Source: an uncultured Actinomycetes bacterium (GTDB taxonomy: Bacteria > Actinomycetota > Acidimicrobiia > Acidimicrobiales > Acidimicrobilacustridaceae). From it: a stretch of 64,000 nt of DNA. This document shows positions 8,055 to 17,510 of this stretch, piece by piece. A program made the translations under genes and the position numbers. The notes beneath the pieces are model-generated. The model had not been told where the DNA came from, ran no database searches, and saw nothing but the letters and a program-made list of their open reading frames with translations. Location of the stretch: assembly GCA_937876315.1 (NCBI GenBank), contig CALEHQ010000041.1:186001-250000 (forward strand), written 5' to 3'. Every line of letters starts with the position of its first letter. The first letter of the stretch is position 1.

Positions 8055-9686
8055 TCAGATGATTCCGTCATCGAGCGAAACCGCCTCGACTTCTTGATCT
8101 CGAAGTTCCACGTCGTCGTCGGGTGTCGCCGGAGTCGACGGCAGAAACTTGGCCGTTAGAACGGCAGCGCCAAGCAGAATCAGTGCGCAGGTCCAGACGC
8201 CCACCCTCATGCCTGAAACGTAGGCCTGCTTTGCATTGTCGAGGAGCGAAGTGGCTTCGTCGGAGGGCAACGTACTTGCGACTTGTATGGCCTTTCCGAT
8301 CGAGTTCTGCGCAGCCGAAGCCACATCCGCTGGAAGTCCCGAAAGATCCGACAACGATGCCTGATAGCGCCACGCGAACAAGCTTCCGATGACGGCGACA
8401 CCGAGAGCACCACCGATCTGACGAGTGGTGTCGTTCACCGCTGACCCAACACCGGCACGATCACGAGGAAGTGCACCCATGATGGATTCGGTCGCCGGCG
8501 TCGCAGTGAGAGCGAGTCCCACGCCAAAGATTGCGCGCACCACGACACCGCCGACATCCGAGGCAATGATCGTTTCAATGCCATAACAGAACATCACGCC
8601 CGAGCAAATCAGCAGTCCAAGAATGATCACTTTTGTCGTTCCCCATCGGGCGACATATTTATGTGCTTGCGGACTCGTCACCATGAGTCCAATCGCAACG
8701 GGTGCTGTCATAACGCCAGCTTTTAGCGGCGAGTACCCAAGAACAAACTGGAAGTACTGCACGATCAAGAATGTCGAGCCGAACATTACGAAGTAATTGA
8801 TTGTGATTGTCATGCTGGCCGCACTGAAGCGAGGGTTTCGAAAGAAGTTGAGATCAAGCATCGGGTGATCACTTCGAAGTTCCCACCAGGTGAAGACCCC
8901 AAGAAAGAGCAAGCCAGAGCCCACAGCGAAGAGCACTTCAGGACTTGACCAACCTTTTTCAGGGATCTCGATAATTCCGTACAACAAACCAACGAGCGCC
9001 ACGATCGAAAGCACTGCGCCAATGGGATCGAGTCGACGGCCTTCATCAGCACTCTTTGAAGGCGGAACAAGAAACCAACCCATAGCGATAGCAACGACGC
9101 AGATCGGGACGTTGATAAGGAAGATTGATCCCCACCAAAAGTGATCAAGAAGAAATCCACCGAATAAGGGGCCCGCAGCGACTCCAATGCCCGCAACTGC
9201 CGCCCAAATTCCGATTGCTTTCGATCGCTCTTTGCCTTCGAAGGTGTTGCTGAGAATCGCCAAGGTCGCCGGAAGGATGAGAGCGCCGCCGATACCCATC
9301 AAGCCGCGGGCGATAATGAGAGCGTTCGCGCTATCGGCTTGGCTTGCGAACGCCGAGAATCCACCGAAAATCACGAGCCCAATCATCAATGTGCGATGAC
9401 GGCCCCACTTGTCGCCGATCGCTCCCATTGTGAGCAGTAAACATGCGAACACGATGGTGTAGGAGTCAATCAGCCATTGAAGCTGCGCCTGCGACGCGCC
9501 CACCTCCCGCACGATCGATGGGAGACCCACGTTCATAATCGTGTTATCGATGGACGTAATCGTCACGGCGATGCAGATAGCAATGAGCGTGAACCAGCGC
9601 CGCTGGTGAATTTTTTCAGGCGTCCAACGACTCGGCATGTACTTCGTTCTTCCGTTTCCTATTTGTTCGTTCCGGGCGGCAGTCAT
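8055..9686 (-). CDS. MFS multidrug transporter, DHA2 (EmrB/QacA) family
   Basis: This 543-residue integral membrane protein has about 14 hydrophobic segments. DHA2 signatures are present: TIMNVGLPSIVREVGAS in the first helix, motif A GDKWGRHRTL between helices 2 and 3, and motif C in helix 5 (GIGVAAGPLFGG). It should export drugs or metabolites using the proton gradient. The ATG overlaps the stop of the MarR gene by four bases, making a regulator-exporter operon. The C-terminal tail is acidic and hydrophilic. A paralogous exporter lies at 54559-56121, next to a TetR gene. Confidence 0.9.
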   Translation of the reverse strand: MTAARNEQIGNGRTKYMPSRWTPEKIHQRRWFTLIAICIAVTITSIDNTIMNVGLPSIVREVGASQAQLQWLIDSYTIVFACLLLTMGAIGDKWGRHRTLMIGLVIFGGFSAFASQADSANALIIARGLMGIGGALILPATLAILSNTFEGKERSKAIGIWAAVAGIGVAAGPLFGGFLLDHFWWGSIFLINVPICVVAIAMGWFLVPPSKSADEGRRLDPIGAVLSIVALVGLLYGIIEIPEKGWSSPEVLFAVGSGLLFLGVFTWWELRSDHPMLDLNFFRNPRFSAASMTITINYFVMFGSTFLIVQYFQFVLGYSPLKAGVMTAPVAIGLMVTSPQAHKYVARWGTTKVIILGLLICSGVMFCYGIETIIASDVGGVVVRAIFGVGLALTATPATESIMGALPRDRAGVGSAVNDTTRQIGGALGVAVIGSLFAWRYQASLSDLSGLPADVASAAQNSIGKAIQVASTLPSDEATSLLDNAKQAYVSGMRVGVWTCALILLGAAVLTAKFLPSTPATPDDDVELRDQEVEAVSLDDGII

Positions 9687-10117
9687 GGAGCGAGCATCTG
9701 CTCGAAGTTCTTACGGATGACCGCAATCGTTTTCACTGCAGCTTCGACGTCACCAGGACTAATTCCCGCAAACAATTGCGCTGCAAAACTGTCCAATGCT
9801 TTCTGCATATCGCTGCAGATCTCAATTCCCGAGTCGGTGAGTTCCACAAACGTCGCCCGACGATCAGAGGAATCAGGTCGACGCTCCACATAACCGGAAT
9901 CGACTAACCCGTCGACCAGTGCCGTTACCGCGCGGGGCGTGACCGCCAGTCGCTGGGCCAACTCGCTCGAACGCAGACGACCGCATTCGTGAAGGAACAT
10001 CAGAAGTCGACGACGCGACAAGGTCAGATTTCGCCGGCGCAATCCATCGGCTCGGAGCCGATCAAAGAGCGGGGCAAGTTCTGCCAGTTCGCGGATGAGA
10101 GCGGTCGAGGGCTTCAT
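9683..10117 (-). CDS. MarR family transcriptional regulator
   Basis: This is a 144-residue winged-helix regulator. The recognition region reads LRSSELAQRLAVTPRAVTALVDGLVDSGYVERRPDSSDRR, the MarR helix-turn-helix plus wing with the conserved DxR, flanked by N- and C-terminal dimerisation helices. It is the first gene of the operon with the DHA2 exporter, so it most likely represses that exporter and itself until a ligand binds. The 125-base intergenic region to the divergent gene at 10243 holds short dyad-like motifs near the start (GTAG-5-CTAC at 10119-10131) that could be part of its operator; this is not tested. Confidence 0.88.
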   Translation of the reverse strand: MKPSTALIRELAELAPLFDRLRADGLRRRNLTLSRRRLLMFLHECGRLRSSELAQRLAVTPRAVTALVDGLVDSGYVERRPDSSDRRATFVELTDSGIEICSDMQKALDSFAAQLFAGISPGDVEAAVKTIAVIRKNFEQMLAP

Positions 10118-10242
10118 TAGTAGAGACCCTACACAATGTCAGTAGTACACCTTTTCCCTGCTCGGAACCTGCGTTCCCCTGCCTGCACTTGCATCCGAGT
10201 AACGAGCTAACTCATTGGCAATACCGTTAACCTCGCCGCATT

Positions 10243-11880
10243 GTGATCACTACCCACACACTTCACGGTTCAACACCAACTCGCTTTCGACGTCGCACTT
10301 CTCGAGCGTTCGCGATCGCTCTTCTCATATGCGCACTCGTCACGACCGGATGTTCGGTGCTCAACTCATCGGTACCGACCCCCCTTTCTGCCTTTCCCGC
10401 GCCAGCTGGCGTCCCCACAGCAGAACAAACGAACGTCAGTCCATTCCCACTCGCACAACGTTTAGGGAAATGGACTGGCACCACATTCACGCCAGTAGCT
10501 CCCGAATCAATCGCTGCAGGCAATGTCGTCGTGATGACACACGGTTGGGCCGCTGGACTGCTCGCGACCTATGAGGCCGCGCAATCGACATCGGCTGACC
10601 TGGTGACGATGTGGAATCCCGCATTGGTTGATCCCAAGTCCGGACAACCCTCCATCTCGTTGTTTGCAAACCTCGCCACTTCGCTTCAAGCGGCTGATCC
10701 CTCCGCAACGGTCCTTATGTACAGCTGGGTTGACCAGAGTTCGACCGATATGAGTGCGCTTGCGGCCTACGCGCCCGAACGCGCCACCGAGGTGAACGGT
10801 CATCGGATGGCAACCGTGATCAATCAATCACTTCGTTCCGGATTCTCAACGAACGGAGGCAAGATCCACCTCATCGGTCACAGTTTCGGCGCGAATGTCG
10901 CAACGACCGCAGCGTTGGCGCTCGCAACTCCCCCGCGACAGCTCACATTGTTCGATTCACCCGAGGTGAACCTGACCCGTATCGGCGGGGCGAAGAATGA
11001 CCTTCGGTACAAGCTCACGCGACTCGATATCGGTCGTGGCCCAAATCAGACCTTCGTCGACAATTACATCTCACTCGTGGGCGAGCCCTATGCCGGCTAT
11101 CCCGGACTCGGTCAGATTGTTGACGTTGTTCTGAAACCACCCTCCTCGGACCCCGGAGTCGACAAACATCAATACCCCATCGGGTGGTACGCCAACTCTG
11201 CTTCCACAAAGAATTCGGGAGTCGGTCTGTGGTGGTCCCCCTTGGTTGGCGCCAACGTCTCTGCGCTGGCAACGACATGGAACCAAACCTCTTCCGAACC
11301 CTCAGAGGAACTCGTCCTCGTCGCTCAAGGAGTCGCTCCGTCGCCGACTTACAACTCGTCAGTGAGCTATCTCTCGACTGCGATCGCCGACCAAGCCTCT
11401 GGCCCCTCTGTCTCAGCGACTCAAGGCACCGTTTCCAACACCGTTTTCACAACCGACAAGGATTCGCTGTGGTTGACCTTCGACACGACTATCGCTGGAG
11501 CACCGACCGACACCTTCCATCTCTTCATCGACGGACGGCTGCGCTCAACCTTCGCTCCTCCTACTGAAGGAACCGGATCTGACGGAAGTTTCCTCATCCT
11601 CTACGACATCGGATCAGGAACACACACCCTTTCCCTCGTCGCTGAGGGTCCAATCAGTGGATCTGCTGCTTCCCCAAGCGCGTTGGCATCGCTCACGAAC
11701 CTTCGCATCTCGTCAACCACCGACATTCAAAGAAATCTGACCCCGACCCAAAGTAAAGAATTGATCGGCTGGGCGGTCGCACTCATCATCCTTGTGATTG
11801 TCGTCTTCCTAGCACTGCTGATCTTTCTCATCATCTGGACAGTGAAGAAGGTGCGTCGAAAGTCTTCCTCTCACGAATAA
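10243..11880 (+). CDS. Exported alpha/beta-hydrolase lipoprotein with C-terminal membrane anchor
   Basis: This 545-residue protein has a GTG start and no upstream in-frame ATG. An Arg-rich n-region is followed by a hydrophobic core and lipobox LVTTGC (Cys near residue 37). The extracytoplasmic part contains a serine hydrolase core: VVMTHGWAAGL, then the nucleophile elbow LIGHSFGANVA. A second, beta-rich region follows. Near the C-terminus, EYLIG-like sequence leads into a strongly hydrophobic helix (VALIILVIVVFLALLIFLII) and a basic KKVRRK tail, so the protein would be anchored at both ends. It is likely a cell-surface esterase or lipase. It overlaps the 3' end of the convergent SCO6745-type gene by ten bases. 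Confidence 0.72.
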   Translation: MITTHTLHGSTPTRFRRRTSRAFAIALLICALVTTGCSVLNSSVPTPLSAFPAPAGVPTAEQTNVSPFPLAQRLGKWTGTTFTPVAPESIAAGNVVVMTHGWAAGLLATYEAAQSTSADLVTMWNPALVDPKSGQPSISLFANLATSLQAADPSATVLMYSWVDQSSTDMSALAAYAPERATEVNGHRMATVINQSLRSGFSTNGGKIHLIGHSFGANVATTAALALATPPRQLTLFDSPEVNLTRIGGAKNDLRYKLTRLDIGRGPNQTFVDNYISLVGEPYAGYPGLGQIVDVVLKPPSSDPGVDKHQYPIGWYANSASTKNSGVGLWWSPLVGANVSALATTWNQTSSEPSEELVLVAQGVAPSPTYNSSVSYLSTAIADQASGPSVSATQGTVSNTVFTTDKDSLWLTFDTTIAGAPTDTFHLFIDGRLRSTFAPPTEGTGSDGSFLILYDIGSGTHTLSLVAEGPISGSAASPSALASLTNLRISSTTDIQRNLTPTQSKELIGWAVALIILVIVVFLALLIFLIIWTVKKVRRKSSSHE

Positions 11881-12734
11881 CGAATTCGTGATGCCGGCTG
11901 ATAGTTGGGACCAGCGGTTTCATCGACACGCTTGAGCAACAGTTCACACGGGGGCTCAAAACGTTCGGCAAACTGCAACGACGCCGATTCGCCCAACAGC
12001 TCCCACGGGAGAGTGGTCAATCGATCCGTATCATCTTCAATGCGTTGCCGCAGTCGCAATGCCGCGTCGGTCACTTTCCCGTCTCGAATCAGACCTCGAG
12101 CCGCTAGAAGTTCCCAACCAATCTGAATTTCATCGGGGCTACTCCCACGTGATGTCGGCAGCCAACCATCTTCGTAACCCAGCCAAGCATTGTGGAGAAT
12201 CGATGCTTCGATTCCAGTCAGCCCCGCAGCAGCAACGACGGCCCAATGCGTATCTCCACGCCACTCTCTCAGACAATTCACTGCATGCCATCCCGACAGC
12301 AACGGATTTGTTGGTCGCTCAATTCGCAAATGAGAAGCGAAGAACACGCGCCCCGCAGTGGGTAGTTGTTCGACAACCGACCAAAGCGTTGGCCCGAGTT
12401 CCTCAAGAGCGGGGACAATCGCTGGAGCGAACTCATGCAGACCCTCGACGATCGCTTCGTTGCGAGCCCGCCAGACGGTGTCGAAGTCAGTAGTTGCTGC
12501 CACCAATTCAAACGTGAATGAAATTGCCTGCGGCCGAATCGAACCAAACGCCGCAGTCACCGCTTCCGCTCCTATCGGGGCAAGAGGTGCACATCGAGAG
12601 GCGATATAACCGACAGGTCCGGGGAGACCCAGTGCCTCGAAGCGGCGCACCGCACCCGGATCCCAGAAAATCCAACCGATCGTGGTCTGCACTGAACGAG
12701 AATTCCGCTTGGCGATCGCAGTCCAGTCAGGCAT
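11871..12734 (-). CDS. SCO6745 family protein
   Basis: This 287-residue, all-helical cytosolic protein has the pattern of the actinobacterial SCO6745 group: AVRRFEALGLPGPVGYIASRCAPLAPIGAEAV near the N-terminus, a central HLRIERPTNPLLSGWHAVNCLREWRGDTHWA, and a C-terminal winged-helix-like half with WELLAARGLI. These proteins look like ligand-binding or helix-turn-helix proteins (related to SalK) with no defined reaction. The ATG at 12734 has a GAGG ten bases upstream. It is a single gene, convergent with the lipoprotein hydrolase. Family assignment is from memory of conserved motifs. Confidence 0.75.
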   Translation of the reverse strand: MPDWTAIAKRNSRSVQTTIGWIFWDPGAVRRFEALGLPGPVGYIASRCAPLAPIGAEAVTAAFGSIRPQAISFTFELVAATTDFDTVWRARNEAIVEGLHEFAPAIVPALEELGPTLWSVVEQLPTAGRVFFASHLRIERPTNPLLSGWHAVNCLREWRGDTHWAVVAAAGLTGIEASILHNAWLGYEDGWLPTSRGSSPDEIQIGWELLAARGLIRDGKVTDAALRLRQRIEDDTDRLTTLPWELLGESASLQFAERFEPPCELLLKRVDETAGPNYQPASRIRYS

Positions 12735-12813
12735 TATCCGAGAACCTCTTGCGTTCCATAGGAATCGAACTCTAGAGACTCAGAGTTGAACACGTCAGAA
12801 CCCGGTGCTGGTA

Positions 12814-13872
12814 TCAGCTGCAGCGAACTTGTCGAACATTGGGACACGTCATTGATCGCACGAGTGCGCTGTAATCAGGAATGAACCGCATTTCGACCCC
12901 AGGGCGGTACCGCTCCTGCGTGCCAAGTACGAGATGGTCGCTACTCGCACCGCGATAGGTGACTCCGTCTGGCATCAAAAGACCATCCGGGTCGGTGTCT
13001 TGCCGCCCGATGGCGACGATTGTTTGCCAAGCCCCCGAACTCTCAGCGGGAGCGGTCGAACGCGGAAACGCCGATTGCGCGGATTGACCCCATGGCTTCG
13101 TTGGCTTGAGCCGCGATTCGATGACTTCACCAATCAGAACAAAGGAATCGGTGTGCAGTCCATCGAGAGCTCGCCGATGCAGCGGTTCTTGACCTAAGAG
13201 AATTGCCTCGCCAAGGCGTAGGTCATTGACACGCCCAATCGGGCTTCCACTTGTGAGCCAATCAATATTTGCCGAGTTTCCGCCCGAGACAACATCGACA
13301 CTGACGGAATGATCAGACTCAAGGCGATCGGCAAGACGCGACAGTTCACCCATATTGGCGCCATCGGGAATAACCCCGCTTCGGCAGGCCAGATTTGTGC
13401 CTATGCCGGCAAAGTGAAGGTGCGGAAGATCAAGCACTCGCTTGAGCGCCTCATCCACTTCCTCGGGCATGAATCCCTCGCGTAGATCTCCAAGTTCGAC
13501 CATGAGAACAACGCGGTGCTCAACATCAAGATCTACTGCAGACTTGGAAAGCAACTCGATCGTTTCAATTTCAGTATTGAGCGAGAGATCAACTGCTCGA
13601 ACTACTCGTTGGGTCTGACTCGGCATCGGCGAACGAATCAAAACTGTTGGCGATTGAACGCAGTCGGTTCGCAACCTTTCAAGATTCTCTATTCGGGAGT
13701 CACCAAGTGCAGCGACACCAGCCCCGACAAGTGCTCTCGCAATATCCGGCCGACCTCCGAATGCCTTCGTCACTGCCGTGACTCGAACTCCCTTTCCGGC
13801 AGTAAGTTCCACAAGGCTTCCGGCATTCGAGGCGATCTTGGAGAGATCAATCTCAATCCTCGGGGCGCTCAA
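12814..13872 (-). CDS. Alanine/ornithine racemase-type PLP enzyme
   Basis: This 352-residue type III PLP-barrel racemase has the PLP-binding Lys in VTAVTKAFGG near the N-terminus. LGDSRIENLERLR matches the ornithine-racemase branch rather than classic Alr. VELGDLREGFMPEEV and GIGTNLACRSGVIPD continue the barrel, and the phosphate-binding VVSGGNSANIDW comes late in the chain. It likely interconverts L- and D-forms of an amino acid in the cytosol. The start is a TTG whose last two bases begin the TGA of the preceding DUF1611 gene (TTGA overlap), so the two are translated as a unit. The preferred amino acid cannot be read from the sequence. Confidence 0.82.
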   Translation of the reverse strand: MSAPRIEIDLSKIASNAGSLVELTAGKGVRVTAVTKAFGGRPDIARALVGAGVAALGDSRIENLERLRTDCVQSPTVLIRSPMPSQTQRVVRAVDLSLNTEIETIELLSKSAVDLDVEHRVVLMVELGDLREGFMPEEVDEALKRVLDLPHLHFAGIGTNLACRSGVIPDGANMGELSRLADRLESDHSVSVDVVSGGNSANIDWLTSGSPIGRVNDLRLGEAILLGQEPLHRRALDGLHTDSFVLIGEVIESRLKPTKPWGQSAQSAFPRSTAPAESSGAWQTIVAIGRQDTDPDGLLMPDGVTYRGASSDHLVLGTQERYRPGVEMRFIPDYSALVRSMTCPNVRQVRCS

Positions 13873-15005
13873 TGGACGTCAATTGGTGCGCCCGGATGAA
13901 GCGAAGGGAATGAGGCAAGAACCATTTCGACAAGACGATCTCCCGATCGCCACAACGCATCAGTAACTGGGATGCCCAGTTCTAATTCGTAGAGTGCGAT
14001 TGCCGCTACGACATCGTCGTCAGTCATGAGTTCGTGATTGATTGTCAGTCCAATCACTTTTGTTTTCGCGAAGAGTTCAATGAGTGTGATTTCACTCGCA
14101 GCGGTCGGCATTGGAAAATCCGGAAAGTCGCTGGCGCTCTTCCTCGTTGGCGCATGCTGGAGGACTACACCTTGAGGTTGACTCCCCCTGAGGATTGCTG
14201 TGGAACTCAAATACGTGGGATGACTAAGGGCGCCCTGCCCTTCAACAATGATCACATCGGGATCCTCATTGTCGAATGCTTCGAGGACAGCACCTTCTAA
14301 CTCGCCAGTAACAAACTGCGCAGGCACCGCGTCAAGAGCCACGCCATAGCGAGCTCCTTGAATGAGCCCTGTCTGGCCAGTGCTCACCATGACTGCGCGA
14401 ATCCCATGATCATTCAGGGCCTTCGTCAGGATCGTCGCTGTTGTTCGTTTTCCAATTGCACCGTCTGTGCCAAGTACAGCAATCCTGGGGCAAGTGACAT
14501 CTCGAATGCGACCGGTGAACATTCGGAGGTCTTTCTTCGCTCGGGGCATGCGCACATCAGTGATGAGCACACCTGAAGCGTGCGCGGCCGCGACGAACTC
14601 CGGGTCTTGAGTGAGGAACTCATGGAGCCCGCTCACGATGTGAAGACCGCGAGCAATGGCTTGAAGAATCACGTTGCGCTCTTCATCAGAAAGAAGGCCA
14701 CTTGTTGGGGCCACGCCGACAATGAAAATCTCAGGGTTGCCGTGCCCATGCGAAAGCGCTTCATCGAGATCGCCAACAACACCAACACCATTCGGCACTC
14801 CATCAAGAACCATCCCGGCATCGCGTTTGTGACACGTGCTATCGATTACCGAAGCGATCACATAGGTTTCGCTCTGTCGGACAAGGCCGTTCGCCGTCTT
14901 GCCATCAATCTTTCCGAAGTTTCCTTCGCAGTACACAACGGCGACCGGGCGAACAGGAACATGGCTAATGCCATCTAGAGCCTCGGAGGAGGAAGACGCT
15001 GACAT
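13869..15005 (-). CDS. DUF1611 protein (DgcN-like, P-loop)
   Basis: This is a 378-residue, two-domain protein. The N-terminal Rossmann-like half has VVYCEGNFGKIDGKTANGLVR and VGDLDEAL; the C-terminal half has a P-loop-like VLGTDGAIGKRTTATIL and VEGQGALSHP. This is DUF1611, which includes DgcN, reported as a D-glutamate N-acetyltransferase in a D-Glu breakdown route. In that route the partner is an enolase-type racemase; here the partner is a PLP racemase. A GTG 30 bases upstream is possible, but AAGGGA eight bases before the ATG at 15005 supports the shorter form. The physical coupling to the racemase is clear; the substrate is inferred. Confidence 0.8.
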   Translation of the reverse strand: MSASSSSEALDGISHVPVRPVAVVYCEGNFGKIDGKTANGLVRQSETYVIASVIDSTCHKRDAGMVLDGVPNGVGVVGDLDEALSHGHGNPEIFIVGVAPTSGLLSDEERNVILQAIARGLHIVSGLHEFLTQDPEFVAAAHASGVLITDVRMPRAKKDLRMFTGRIRDVTCPRIAVLGTDGAIGKRTTATILTKALNDHGIRAVMVSTGQTGLIQGARYGVALDAVPAQFVTGELEGAVLEAFDNEDPDVIIVEGQGALSHPTYLSSTAILRGSQPQGVVLQHAPTRKSASDFPDFPMPTAASEITLIELFAKTKVIGLTINHELMTDDDVVAAIALYELELGIPVTDALWRSGDRLVEMVLASFPSLHPGAPIDVH

Positions 15006-15216
15006 GACAATCCCTTCGTAAAGCCTCAAGGACACGAAGAGAACGTTTCAACGAAGAAAGAATCGATTGTCAAAAACGCAGTCCCCACAAGAAGCGGGTT
15101 TCTTCTTTCAGGGTACTCATCCGCTATCGAAAGCGTCGGAATAGTTAAATGGGGAACTGAATCCCGGACCCCCACTGCTACTTCCGCGAGCGTGAGGAGT
15201 CTCCGATAGTGCTGAT

Positions 15217-16590
15217 TCAGAGAACTTTGCGGAAAATCTTCGCTTTTCGCTCGGTATAGGGCGGATAAGCAATTGATGGGTCCATCTTCGTGCTGCGCGT
15301 CAAAATCGGCTTCAAATGTTGAAACAAACGCACACCGGACTTTCCGTGGTAGCCGCCCATTCCGCTTTCACCGATTCCGCCAAACGGAAGGTTCGGATTC
15401 GAAAAATGCATGATGGTTCCGTTGACAGTGACGCCGCCAGCAGTAGTTCGATTGACGACATCGGCGGCAACTCGCTTCTCACCAGTAAAGACATAGAGCG
15501 CGAGTGGATGCGGGTTCGCATTGATGTGATCGATCGCTTCATCTGTTGACGCAATATCGATAATCGGAAGCAGCGGACCGAAGATTTCTTCTTTCATAAT
15601 TTGTGAGGATGGATCGACATCGAGAAGAACCGTTGGAGCGATATAACGCTCCGACGAGTCGGTCTCGCCCCCAATGGCTGCGGTTCCGCCTTCCATAAGC
15701 GCCGAAACACGGGCGAAGTGATGGGGCGAAACGATCCGCCCGTAGCTCTCACTCTCTTTTGGTTCAGACCCAAAAAATTCGGTGATCGCTTTGCCGAGCT
15801 CGTCCACGAAACCGTCACGAACTGATGCATCCACCATGACGTAGTCCGGAGCAATGCATGTTTGTCCCGCGTTCAACCACTTTCCCCAGGCAACTCGACG
15901 CGCAGCGACTCGGAGGTTTGCCGATGCATCAACAATCACCGGGCTCTTTCCGCCGAGTTCAAGCGTGACTGGAGTGAGGTTCTTCACTGCCGCCGCCATC
16001 ACAACTCGACCAACAGTTCCATTCCCCGTATAGAAGATGTGATCGAAATGTTGTTCAAGAAGATCGGTGGTTTCAGCGACTCCACCTTCGACAAGTGCAA
16101 TTGCCGAGGAATCCAGATACTTCGGCACCAACGTTGCCAAAAGGGCAGAAATGGTCACCGTGACTTCAGAGGGCTTCATTACGACGGCGTTGCCCGCAGC
16201 AATCGCACCAGCGACTGGGACCAGCAGGAGATGGATCGGATAATTCCATGGGGCGATGACGAGAACAACGCCAACCGGTTCCGGAGCTAGACGCGACTTC
16301 CCTGGCATCGCGATGATGGGAGTGCTCACTCGTTCCGGCTTATTCCACTTTTTGAGGTTCTTAATCATCGACTTCACTTCGCTCGTCACGAATGCAATGT
16401 CAGTGATGAACCCTTCAACACGCGGCTTGCCTAAATCGACAGCAAGCGCGTCTAGGAACTCCGACTCGTTCTCCTCAAGCATCTTCACCATCTGCTCAAG
16501 TTGATGTTTGCGCCAGGCCAACGGCCGTATACGCCCGCTGCTGTACGTCGTTCGAAGTTCGTCAGCCACAGAAGTCATGGGCGCATTCAA
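15217..16590 (-). CDS. Aldehyde dehydrogenase (class 3-like)
   Basis: This 457-residue ALDH lacks the N-terminal extension and has a hydrophobic-basic C-terminus (AKIFRKVL), like class 3/fatty aldehyde dehydrogenases. Visible motifs are VIAPWNYPIHL, KPSEVT, FTGN-type turn FYTGNGTVGR, catalytic Glu in LELGGKSP, catalytic Cys in WLNAGQTCIAPDY, and EEIFGPLLP. It should oxidise medium- or long-chain aldehydes with NAD(P). Two nearby ATG codons (residues 1 and 5) are possible starts; neither has a strong ribosome site. It is a single gene. The 181 bases between it and the DUF1611 gene hold no further gene. Confidence 0.9.
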   Translation of the reverse strand: MNAPMTSVADELRTTYSSGRIRPLAWRKHQLEQMVKMLEENESEFLDALAVDLGKPRVEGFITDIAFVTSEVKSMIKNLKKWNKPERVSTPIIAMPGKSRLAPEPVGVVLVIAPWNYPIHLLLVPVAGAIAAGNAVVMKPSEVTVTISALLATLVPKYLDSSAIALVEGGVAETTDLLEQHFDHIFYTGNGTVGRVVMAAAVKNLTPVTLELGGKSPVIVDASANLRVAARRVAWGKWLNAGQTCIAPDYVMVDASVRDGFVDELGKAITEFFGSEPKESESYGRIVSPHHFARVSALMEGGTAAIGGETDSSERYIAPTVLLDVDPSSQIMKEEIFGPLLPIIDIASTDEAIDHINANPHPLALYVFTGEKRVAADVVNRTTAGGVTVNGTIMHFSNPNLPFGGIGESGMGGYHGKSGVRLFQHLKPILTRSTKMDPSIAYPPYTERKAKIFRKVL

Positions 16591-16728
16591 GCACCCATGA
16601 CTCTCAGTGTCTCGTTACGCCCAAGATGGACTGCTTGGCGACGTACCAATTCAACGTAGCGATGCCAGCGAGTGGAACCCCCCTACCGCTATGGCGTAGA
16701 TGAGGTTGACGTTGATCTGCACGAGCGT

Positions 16729-17415
16729 TTAGAGGCGGCGTTTGAGTTCAACAAAAACTTCGTTGCCTACGAGTTCAATCAGTTCCTCTGCCAACGACTC
16801 AATTACCGGTCGATCGCCCACGTAGGCCCGATCACCTTCAGTGCAACACCAAGCCATCGTCGCGCCGTCATCTCCCCAGTCCGCCCGAGACCACCGGCGA
16901 AGGGTTGCGGTTTCGGTCGTGGCTGAGGTTTCAACCCAATCGACCTTGATCGGCAACTGCCAGCACACTGACGGCTTCCATTCCAATGGTGATTCGCCCG
17001 CGTCAACTGCGGCCAAGTGCAATGCACAACCGGCGCCACCATCAAACCCTGGCCGATTCAAAAAGATGCAAGCGCCATCAACCACACGCGTATTCGTCGC
17101 TTTTTCATTGGCGAACACTCCGCCTTCGACCGCCACCTCGTGGAATTGAAACAACGTCGGATCAATCATCGCTGCCATGGCGCTGATCATTCGAGACTCG
17201 TCTTCGCCGTCGAGTTCAGCGCCAACGGAACAACAGCCTTGTTGCAGCTCTTCGGAAGGATCGTCGTGAATGCCTAGACAACCTCGACCCCAAATGCAGG
17301 TCCAATTCGAGGTGAGGAAGTCGGCATCGAAGGTCCAGGTGACCTCGCCATCGACGATCACTGGATTCTTGGGATCTTCAGCGTCGAATGGAATCGGAGT
17401 CGACGCTTGAGTCAT
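16729..17415 (-). CDS. Conserved cysteine-rich protein (DUF3109-like)
   Basis: This 228-residue soluble protein has Cys clusters that look metal-binding: WTCIWGRGCLGIH, QQGCCSVGAEL, then GACIFLNRP, GAGCALH, SVCWQLP and AWCCTEG. The arrangement of Cys around CCS-x-G-A resembles the DUF3109 family, for which iron or zinc chelation has been proposed from sequence. No signal peptide or membrane segment is visible. It is transcribed alone and divergently from the DUF2855 gene at 17511. The function is not known, and the DUF match is tentative. Confidence 0.65.
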   Translation of the reverse strand: MTQASTPIPFDAEDPKNPVIVDGEVTWTFDADFLTSNWTCIWGRGCLGIHDDPSEELQQGCCSVGAELDGEDESRMISAMAAMIDPTLFQFHEVAVEGGVFANEKATNTRVVDGACIFLNRPGFDGGAGCALHLAAVDAGESPLEWKPSVCWQLPIKVDWVETSATTETATLRRWSRADWGDDGATMAWCCTEGDRAYVGDRPVIESLAEELIELVGNEVFVELKRRL

Positions 17416-17510
17416 TCAGAGAGCGTAACGCCGAGGAATTCTGTCAAGAAGATTGACAGAACCATAGGGAGTCAGTAAGAAAGCCCTACCACCCGTCGAA
17501 AGTCCGGCCG

